From contig NZ_JASCIQ010000042.1 of the NCBI RefSeq assembly GCF_029968035.1, forward strand, positions 1 through 64,000: a stretch of DNA of 64,000 nt. Reading direction: 5' to 3'. The position numbers were made by a program, and so were the translations under genes. Origin of the DNA: Streptomyces cavernicola (lineage in GTDB: Bacteria > Actinomycetota > Actinomycetes > Streptomycetales > Streptomycetaceae). Below are positions 58,917 to 64,000 of this stretch, piece by piece (positions within the stretch are counted from its first letter, which is position 1; every line of letters begins with the position of its first letter). The notes under the pieces are model-generated. The model worked only from the letters and a program-made list of their open reading frames with translations, was not told where the DNA came from and did no database searches.

Positions 58917-60041
58917 CTACAGGCCCTCGACGACGGCGCAGGACCAGGTGAAGCCACCGCCCCCGCCGAGTACGACGGCGCGCTCGCCCGGGTGCAGCAC
59001 TCCGGGTGAGGTGAGGTGCGCCAGGTTGGCCAGCAGATCGCCCGCGCCCAGGTGTCCGCTGGCTTCGCGAAGGTCGAGCACGTCCGCCTTCAGCAGACTC
59101 CCGACCACGGGGCGGTACATGAGGTCGAGCGTGCTGTCGCTGAGCCGGGGCAGCAGCACGTGCACCAGACGCGGATCAGCGGGATCCACGTCCGCCTCGT
59201 GCAGGGCGCGGCGCAGCACTTCGTCCACGCAGCCCGTCGCGGCCTTCCGGAATCTCTCGATGCCGCCGTGGATCTCGAGGTACGCCTTCTTGGGGCGCCG
59301 CACATCGATCCCGCCGTCACGGGCCAGTGGGGCCGGGCTGAAGGCGTCCCGCCCCCGGTACATGTCCTCGAACGAGGCATCCGTGGCGAAGGCCAGCGAC
59401 TTCAGCAGCAGAGCGCCGGAGGGCCGCACGTCGTCCCGGCGGTGGAGCACTGCGGCCGTCCCGGCGTCTCCGTAGACCACCCCGTAGTCGGCGGCCCAGC
59501 GGTCGAATCCGGGCCATGCGAACCGGTCCGCCGTGGTGACAAGGGCCGCGTCCGTCTCCGGAGAGGCGATCAGTTGCCTGACCGCCATGCCCAGCGCGGC
59601 GGCGCCCCCGTTGGACAACTGCTGCACCCCCACGGGAAAGGCCGCGTGGGCGCCCACGTGCCGGGCTACGTAGTGGGCGGGCGACCAGAAGTCGTGCCCT
59701 TGGTGGTAGGTCCACGCATGGGCGACGAGCCCAACTCGCCCCGGATCCACGCCACTTGCCTCGAGAGCGCGGCGGCCGGCGAGTACGGCCATGTCGGGCG
59801 CCGCACGATCCGCGACGGGCACCTCGGTCAGCGCCAGGCCCTGCGTGTCGTCCACGGCGAGCCGCCCGGCGACGAGCATCTCGTCCACCGTCTCCCGACC
59901 CGACGGCACCCATGTGGCCGCGCTCAGGACGAGCGGTCGCACCGGTCTGACACCGTGCCCACCCGCTTCCGGAATTACCGGACGCACCTCAACCAACCCC
60001 CGTAGAACCCCCGTCAGGCCTCGCGGCTCACGCCCACACAT
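58917..60041 (-). CDS. KASIII-like protein with Ser in place of active-site Cys
   Basis: Up to 374 aa. Thiolase fold of the DpsC/CerJ/ChlB-like group: 'LVAHAWTYHQGHDFWSPAHYV', then 'GVQQLSNGGAAALGMAV', where CerJ-type enzymes have CNGG. Ser143 replaces Cys, as in DpsC, which uses Ser for acyl transfer. The usual His loop reads 'VHVLLPRLSD' and lacks His. The N-terminus is uncertain: the fold begins near residue 37, and in-frame GTGs lie downstream of the first codon. It may transfer an acyl group to the sugar or polyketide, or prime one of the KS pairs. It is the first gene of the leftward run, divergent from the TetR gene. Confidence 0.72.
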   Translation of the reverse strand: MCGREPRGLTGVLRGLVEVRPVIPEAGGHGVRPVRPLVLSAATWVPSGRETVDEMLVAGRLAVDDTQGLALTEVPVADRAAPDMAVLAGRRALEASGVDPGRVGLVAHAWTYHQGHDFWSPAHYVARHVGAHAAFPVGVQQLSNGGAAALGMAVRQLIASPETDAALVTTADRFAWPGFDRWAADYGVVYGDAGTAAVLHRRDDVRPSGALLLKSLAFATDASFEDMYRGRDAFSPAPLARDGGIDVRRPKKAYLEIHGGIERFRKAATGCVDEVLRRALHEADVDPADPRLVHVLLPRLSDSTLDLMYRPVVGSLLKADVLDLREASGHLGAGDLLANLAHLTSPGVLHPGERAVVLGGGGGFTWSCAVVEGL

Positions 60042-60170
60042 CCCTCACGTCCGAAGAGCCGGCGCGTCGTGGGCTACCCGTCGCCGCTTCGCGGCGCGTT
60101 GGCGGAAGAGAGCCGTCGAGAGACAGGAATTTCGTCCTGAAAAATCGATCTCCTGTTCCCGTTTGCTCGG

Positions 60171-60188
60171 AAACCGTAGCTTCGGCTG
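60171..60188. promoter_or_regulatory. degenerate AAACCG-N6-CGGctg site
   Basis: AAACCG (60171-60176), six bases, then CGGCTG (60183-60188): 10 of the 12 arm positions match the AAACCG-N6-CGGTTT palindromes found elsewhere. It lies in the 342-bp divergent gap 60042-60383, where I see no gene, and about 130 bp upstream of the KASIII-like gene. A weak second operator is possible. Confidence 0.3.
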
Positions 60189-60323
60189 CTCGAAGCGCCC
60201 TAGATCAAGGCGAGAGATCCGGTCAACACCCGCACGGCACGCCGAGTCGCCACTCGCTCCAACTCCCCTGATCTCCCCGCGACTTGGCAACACCGCACCC
60301 GCGTTCGCGAGCACGTTCGAATG

Positions 60324-60341
60324 AAACCGACCGTACGGTTT
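60324..60341. promoter_or_regulatory. AAACCG-N6-CGGTTT palindrome before TetR gene
   Basis: AAACCG (60324-60329) and CGGTTT (60336-60341) flank ACCGTA, and the inner ACCGTACGGT (60330-60339) is itself a perfect palindrome. It is 43 bp upstream of the TetR start. The position and symmetry fit an autoregulatory operator of a gamma-butyrolactone-receptor-type repressor. Confidence 0.65.
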
Positions 60342-60383
60342 ACTAGTAGACTCACCCTCCGCCCCGATCCATCAGGAGCTGAT

Positions 60384-60998
60384 ATGGCGAAGCAGGAGCG
60401 TGCCGCCCGTACCCGGTCCCAGCTGATCGCGGCCGCAGCGGACGACTTCAGTCGAAGCGGCTTCGTACGGACCAATCTGACCGCCATCAGCCGGCGGGCA
60501 CGGGTCAGTACCGGTGCGCTCTACTTCCACTTCGAGCGCAAGGAGGACCTGGCCGCGGCGGTGGTGCACGAGGCCGTCGACGGCATCCGGTCGGCCGTGG
60601 CGAGGGTCCACCGCGCCCCCGCGTGCGCTCTGCAGCGCCTGATCGACGCCTCGCACGTGATCGCCCAACTGCTGCGCACCGACAGCGTGGTCAAAGCGGG
60701 TGTACTGCTGAACCAGGAGGGCCACGGGCCGCTGCCCGATCTGCGCCGGGAGTGGCACGCCCACATCGATCGACTGCTCGCGGAGGCAGCGCGGGAGAAC
60801 GCGCTCGCCCCCGGCCTGTCACGGCAGAGCGCGGTCGACTTCATCACGGCGTCGACCGTGGGGTTCGAGGCGCTCGGGCGCGACGACGCCAGCTGGCTCT
60901 CCCGTCCTGCCCTCGCCTCCTTCTGGGCACTCCACCTGCCGACTCTCGCCACGGGCCGGATCCTGGACGAGCTGCAGACCGCGGGCACGGACGACTAG
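60384..60998 (+). CDS. TetR-family repressor, gamma-butyrolactone-receptor-like
   Basis: A 204-aa regulator. HTH at residues 8-52: 'RAARTRSQLIAAAADDFSRSGFVRTNLTAISRRA' continuing with 'VSTGALYFHFERKEDLAAAVV', the pattern of ScbR/ArpA-type receptors (GALYFHFxxKExLA). The ligand domain follows, with 'VKAGVLLNQEGHG'. AGGAG lies 6 bases before ATG 60384; the earlier ATG at 60321 overlaps the operator-like palindrome and is unlikely. It probably represses its own gene and, through the matching palindrome at 40610, the response-regulator gene. No butyrolactone synthase (AfsA-like) gene is in the window. Confidence 0.9.
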   Translation: MAKQERAARTRSQLIAAAADDFSRSGFVRTNLTAISRRARVSTGALYFHFERKEDLAAAVVHEAVDGIRSAVARVHRAPACALQRLIDASHVIAQLLRTDSVVKAGVLLNQEGHGPLPDLRREWHAHIDRLLAEAARENALAPGLSRQSAVDFITASTVGFEALGRDDASWLSRPALASFWALHLPTLATGRILDELQTAGTDD

Positions 60999-61116
60999 GC
61001 CGTTTCCTTCGGGTCAGGCCGGATCTGGTCGGCGGTGCGGGGCGGTCGAGTTGAGCGGGGCCTGGTGCGTGCAGCTGCAAGGCGCGGGGCCTGGCAAGAT
61101 CCGAAGGAGACGGCCT

Positions 61117-61135
61117 AGGGGGTGTCTTCCCCCCT
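61117..61135. terminator. short GC hairpin between convergent genes
   Basis: AGGGGG (61117-61122) and CCCCCT (61130-61135) form a 6-bp stem with a 7-base loop, between the TetR gene and the small 45-aa gene, which converge. It is a modest terminator candidate. The rest of 60999-61161 shows no gene. Confidence 0.35.
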
Positions 61136-61161
61136 GGGTCGTGGCACTTGGCACCGCGCTA

Positions 61162-61299
61162 CTAGTCGATACTGCGCACGATGTTCGGCTCTTCGGGCTC
61201 CGCGTCGGTGTCGTCGTCGACGCCGGCCAGCAGCAGCGGCGGCACCCCGGACAGACCGTGCATCGGCGTCCTGGCGTCCTTGTGCAGGACCTCGTCCAC
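61162..61299 (-). CDS. 45-aa small protein, unknown function
   Basis: A GTG-started gene of 46 codons, preceded by a near-ideal site (AAGGGAG, 6 bases before the GTG). Third codon positions are about 90% G or C, as in real genes here. The product starts VDEVLHKDARTPMHGL, has a hydrophobic middle GVPPLLLAGV, and ends in an acidic tail (DDDTDAEPEEP) then NIVRSID. No Cys, Ser/Thr cluster or known leader motif points to a specific RiPP class. It follows the SARP gene with a 131-bp gap and is transcribed the same way. It might be a small regulator of AfsS kind, a peptide signal, or a precursor peptide. I do not recognise it. Confidence 0.65.
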   Translation of the reverse strand: MDEVLHKDARTPMHGLSGVPPLLLAGVDDDTDAEPEEPNIVRSID

Positions 61300-61430
61300 C
61301 GGCTTCTCCCTTCGCCGGGACCACTCCCAGGGTCCTCGGAAGCTTTCCCGTACAGTGCCCGACCAAGTTGGACAACCGGTGGAGGATGCCTGGAAGTTCG
61401 CCCTCGCCGAGCCGCCGCGTACCGACCGAA

Positions 61431-62264
61431 TCAGGCCGCGTAGAGATCGAACGTGGACGTGCGCCGGGGTCCGGCGACGACGTCCAGCTTGGGGTCGACC
61501 GCCAGCATGGCCTGGTGCAGCCGCCGCACCTGCGGCGAGGGCTCGACCCCCAGGTCGTCGATCAGGCGCGTGCGCAGCCGGCGGTAGACGTCGAGGGCCG
61601 CGGCCTGCCGGCCTGAGCGGTACAGGGCGACCATGGCCTGCGAGTGCAGCCCCTCGTGCTGCGGGTAACGGGCCGTCAACTCCGTCAGCTCGGAGATGAG
61701 TTCGGAGTGCCGGCCGAGGCGCAGGTCGGCGTCGATGCGCCGCTCGATGGCGCCCAGTCGGCTCTCCTCGAGGCGCAGCACCTCGATCTCCAGGACCGGC
61801 CCGACGCGTACGTCGACGAGCGCGGGCCCACGCCACAGGCCGAGGGCCCGCCGGAAGAAGTCCGACGACTCCTCGTCGTCGCCGTCCTCGAAGGCGCAGC
61901 GCCCCTCGGCGACGAGGCGCTCGTACTGGTAGACGTCGACGGACTCCGGCGGGACCTGCAGCAGATAGCCCCCGTGCCGGGTCACGAGCACGTCCTTGGC
62001 CGCGCCGGGGACGTCCGGGCCCATGGCGGTGCCGAGGCGCCGGCGGAGCTGGAGGATGTAGGTCTGCAGGGTGGTGCGGGCGCTCTGCGGGGGCTCGGTG
62101 CCCCAGAGCTCCTCCATCAGCGTGTGGACGGGCACGACCCGCCCCGGACGGAGGGCGAGCAGGGACAGGATCTGCCGCGGCTTGGCCGCGTTCGGCACGA
62201 TCGCTCCCCCGTTGACTTCGGCGTTCAACGATCCCAGGACCTGAATCTCCACGGACACCCCCAT
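61431..62264 (-). CDS. SARP-family pathway activator (second copy)
   Basis: A 277-aa SARP. Winged-helix domain 1-100: 'VPNAAKPRQILSLLALRPG', 'ARTTLQTYILQLRRRLG'. Transcriptional activation domain 105-260: 'RHSELISELTELTARYPQHEGL', 'RSGRQAAALDVYRRLRTRLIDDLGVEPSP'. The best start is ATG 62264 or GTG 62258; ATG 62279 is also open. It is a distant paralogue of the SARP at 27316. An inverted repeat of AAAACCG and CGGTTTT lies 52-75 bp upstream. Two SARPs with different DNA-binding helices may divide the polyketide and acyl-line operons between them. Confidence 0.9.
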   Translation of the reverse strand: MGVSVEIQVLGSLNAEVNGGAIVPNAAKPRQILSLLALRPGRVVPVHTLMEELWGTEPPQSARTTLQTYILQLRRRLGTAMGPDVPGAAKDVLVTRHGGYLLQVPPESVDVYQYERLVAEGRCAFEDGDDEESSDFFRRALGLWRGPALVDVRVGPVLEIEVLRLEESRLGAIERRIDADLRLGRHSELISELTELTARYPQHEGLHSQAMVALYRSGRQAAALDVYRRLRTRLIDDLGVEPSPQVRRLHQAMLAVDPKLDVVAGPRRTSTFDLYAA

Positions 62265-62315
62265 ACAACGCGGAATCATCGTCGGCGGGTTATCGCCGCA
62301 GCGAGCACAGTAGCG

Positions 62316-62339
62316 AAAACCGCGCGCTTTCCCGGTTTT
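62316..62339. promoter_or_regulatory. inverted repeat AAAACCG-N10-CGGTTTT before second SARP
   Basis: AAAACCG (62316-62322) and CGGTTTT (62333-62339) are separated by ten bases, four more than at the sites near 40.6 and 60.3 kb. It lies between the HAD gene stop (62412) and the SARP start. It could be an operator of the same regulatory family, or the terminator of the HAD gene. Confidence 0.4.
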
Positions 62340-62411
62340 TCTCCAGCCGCGCTTGAGGGGTTTCCACGCCGCGCTCCATGCCGCGTTCCCTGCCGGGTGA
62401 TCCGGCGGAGG

Positions 62412-63098
62412 TCAGTCCCAGACGGTGCCCGCGGCCGCCTCGGCGTCGACGGTCCGCAGCAGCGGTGCGTCGATCGCCCGCAGGGTGCCGACCATGTGCC
62501 GGACCCCGGCCTCCTCCATCAACTGCCGCTGGTAGCCGTGCGAGGACTCGCCGGGGTGTCCGATGAAGGGCGTGCCCAGCTCCCGCGCCGTGCCCGCCAC
62601 GCGTGCCACGTCGTCGATGAACAGGGCCTGGTCGTGGCGGAGCCCGAAGAGCTCGCTGATCTCCCGGATGCCAGGGCGGAAGTCGTTGGTGCACACATAG
62701 CCGGGCGCGTCGAAGTAGTCGGCGAACTCACCGAGATGACGGTCGAAGTGCGCGCGCTCGAGCCCTCCGTAGCACACCGTGCGCACGTCGAACTCGCGCA
62801 GCGTCGCCAGGAGTTCGGCCGCTCCGTCCAACAGGTGGACCGGGTGCTCGCGTATGTACTCCTCGCGCAGCGCGAAGTACTCCTTGATCAGTTGCCCGGC
62901 GTCGCCGCCGAGCCGGTCCGCGGCGCGCTGGGCGGCGACGCGCTGCGGCTGCGACAGCATCTCCCGCTCGAAGCGGGCGTCATAGGTCGCCCCGTACCCC
63001 TCTACCAGGCGCCGCATCACGGGGCTGAAGCTGTCGTTGAGCAGGACGCCGTCGATGTTCACCGCGACCAGGCGCAGGTGTGCGAGCTGACGGGGCAA
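62412..63098 (-). CDS. HAD-superfamily hydrolase
   Basis: A 228-aa protein with a TTG start and GGGAG five bases upstream. Motif I 'VAVNIDGVLLND' (first Asp present, second is replaced by Gly-Val context: NIDGVLL), motif II Thr or Ser region near 'VRTVCYGGLE', and motif IV 'LFIDDVARVAG' are those of HAD phosphatases. 'VAVNIDGV' keeps one of the usual two aspartates of DxD, so phosphatase activity is uncertain. Proteins of this kind occur in some aromatic-polyketide clusters with unknown roles. Direction and spacing suggest coupling with the SnoaL-like gene at 63206. Confidence 0.78.
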   Translation of the reverse strand: MPRQLAHLRLVAVNIDGVLLNDSFSPVMRRLVEGYGATYDARFEREMLSQPQRVAAQRAADRLGGDAGQLIKEYFALREEYIREHPVHLLDGAAELLATLREFDVRTVCYGGLERAHFDRHLGEFADYFDAPGYVCTNDFRPGIREISELFGLRHDQALFIDDVARVAGTARELGTPFIGHPGESSHGYQRQLMEEAGVRHMVGTLRAIDAPLLRTVDAEAAAGTVWD

Positions 63099-63205
63099 GG
63101 TGTCTCCCGGGTAGGTCGTCGTGTGGGCATTCGCCGCCGACGCTACTGGTGTTCACGGCCTGGCCGGCGGGTTCCGCGGATAAAACCGGCCGACCGGCCT
63201 TGTGT

Positions 63206-63604
63206 TCATGCGCCGTCGACATCGATCCGACGGTCCTTGACCAGCAGTTCACCCCCGGGCCCGCGCACCAGAGTGTCCGTGCAGCCGCAGACCTGGTGCA
63301 CCCGTGCCTCGCCTCCCGCGCCCGTGGCGTACACGACCGTGTTCGCGCGCACGTGCAGGATCCCGCCGGGGCGCGCCTCGATCTCGAACATGCCGGTCAT
63401 ATGGCGGCGCCGCTCCCCGGCGGGGATCGCCGCCGCGGCGGTCCGGGCCCCCGCGGCCAGCGCGGCGCGCCCGCGCATCGGCTCCGGGCGGGTGGACAGT
63501 CGGCAGACGCCGTCCTCGGTGAAGGTGGCCGCCCACCCCTCGGCGTCCCCCTCGTCCAGGCGCCGCATCTGGCGGGCGTAGAAGCCGGCCACCTCCGCGT
63601 ACAT
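63206..63604 (-). CDS. NTF2/SnoaL-like protein (third FYARQM-type copy)
   Basis: A 132-aa NTF2-fold protein: 'MYAEVAGFYARQMRRLDEGDAEGW', 'ATFTEDGVCRLS', 'HQVCGCTDTLV' and 'LVKDRRIDVDGA'. The FYARQM..LD....W..TFTEDxV pattern is shared with 12676 and 16644. GGAGACCC precedes ATG 63604. The 299-bp gap 63605-63903 on its upstream side shows no gene and should hold divergent promoters. The function is as uncertain as for its paralogues. Confidence 0.75.
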   Translation of the reverse strand: MYAEVAGFYARQMRRLDEGDAEGWAATFTEDGVCRLSTRPEPMRGRAALAAGARTAAAAIPAGERRRHMTGMFEIEARPGGILHVRANTVVYATGAGGEARVHQVCGCTDTLVRGPGGELLVKDRRIDVDGA

Positions 63605-63903
63605 GGGTCTCCGTTCCGTGGCTGCCGATGTTCCGTGCCGGGTGGGCCGCGCCCGGTGCGGGCCCGCGCTCCGGCGACGCTCACAGGCTCGGGCCCGCCG
63701 CCCGCGCGCTGCTCGAGCGGCTGTGGAACGCGCCCCCGTTCCGGTCGGGCGGGCCGGCCCCGCGACCTCGGCGAGATCCCAACGACAGGCCCTGGTGCGC
63801 GGCCGCGGGGCGCGGCCCACGGCTCAGGCACGAGCGAAGGGCGAGTTCCGGATGCTCTCCTCCTTGCGCACAGATCACGCCAGATCAGACCGGAGGATCG
63901 ACC

Positions 63904-64000
63904 ATGGCCACCCGTCGCCGAGTGCTCGGTGCAGGACTGTCCGTCGTGGGCGCCGGGCTCACCGGGGTCTCGCTGCTGCCCGTCCTGAACGCCCGGGAGG
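63904..64000 (+). CDS. N-terminus of a Tat-exported protein (partial)
   Basis: Only the first 32 codons are present: the window ends inside the gene. 'TRRRVLGAGLS' followed by a hydrophobic stretch ('VVGAGLTGVSLLPVL') is a typical twin-arginine signal peptide. GGAGG lies 7 bases before ATG 63904. Tat substrates in such clusters are often secreted flavin- or copper-dependent oxidases that act late, but nothing beyond the signal can be read. Confidence 0.6.
   Translation, partial: MATRRRVLGAGLSVVGAGLTGVSLLPVLNARE

Overview
The window is about 70% G+C with strong third-position G/C bias, TTG/GTG starts and actinomycete-type SARP, gamma-butyrolactone-receptor-like and HAF-repeat proteins. It fits a Streptomyces (or close relative) chromosome. 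From about 4-5 kb to the right edge it is almost entirely one aromatic-polyketide biosynthetic locus. Only the first 2.5 kb (XRE regulator, HTH protein, an 800-bp gene-poor and visibly less G+C-rich leader) looks unrelated. I saw no rRNA, tRNA, CRISPR array or insertion sequence.

Layout. (i) 0.8-4.2 kb: XRE regulator, HTH/Tpg-like protein, MFS exporter, then a very strong terminator. (ii) 4.3-17.1 kb, minus strand: NmrA-like protein, glycosyltransferase, MFS exporter, two secreted HAF-repeat proteins, two luciferase-like monooxygenases, a PPOX-fold protein, a deoxysugar N,N-dimethyltransferase, two NTF2/SnoaL-like proteins, and ActVI-ORF1- and ActVI-ORF2-like reductases. (iii) 17.3-27.3 kb, mostly plus strand: RmlA, SDR, SpnR-like aminotransferase, the first KSalpha/KSbeta pair, ActVB-like flavin reductase, ActIV-like cyclase, ActVII-like aromatase and ActVA-ORF5-like hydroxylase. 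(iv) 27.3-34 kb: SARP and a tightly overlapping deoxysugar operon (RmlB, 3-dehydrase, 2,3-dehydratase, 3-ketoreductase, hydrolase). (v) 34.1-39.5 kb: Sfp-type PPTase, second aromatase, ActIII-like ketoreductase, ACP and a second KSbeta/KSalpha pair. (vi) 39.8-60 kb: response regulator, then a long translationally coupled minus-strand run: thioesterase II, acyl-ACP ligase, SnoaL-like protein, MFS, AcpS/ammonia-lyase fusion, thiolase-fold protein, ACP, PLP decarboxylase, two KASIII-like proteins, a one-module type I PKS, a SnoaL-ACP-docking protein, an FAD oxidoreductase and a third KASIII-like protein. (vii) 60.4-64 kb: TetR regulator, a 45-aa small gene, a second SARP, a HAD hydrolase, a SnoaL-like protein and the start of a Tat-exported protein.

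How it may work together. The ActVI/ActIV/ActVII/ActVA5/ActVB-like set points to a benzoisochromanequinone-type (actinorhodin/medermycin-like) core. The sugar genes form a complete D-forosamine route (RmlA, RmlB, 2,3-dehydratase, 3-ketoreductase, SpnQ-type dehydrase, SpnR-type 4-aminotransferase, N,N-dimethyltransferase), with a glycosyltransferase to attach it. The 40.7-58.8 kb run looks like a separate acyl-building line: an amino acid loaded on a discrete ACP, decarboxylated, perhaps deaminated by the ammonia-lyase-like domain, then passed through KASIII-like enzymes and a SnoaL-ACP protein to a single KS-AT-DH-KR-ACP-TE module. A plausible reading is an aspartate-derived C3 (beta-alanyl or acryloyl) unit extended once and joined to the aromatic core or the sugar. 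Two KSalpha/KSbeta pairs with one obvious type II ACP, and this acyl line, are the least ordinary parts. A perfect palindrome AAACCG-N6-CGGTTT occurs upstream of both the TetR gene and the response-regulator gene and suggests a small regulatory circuit.
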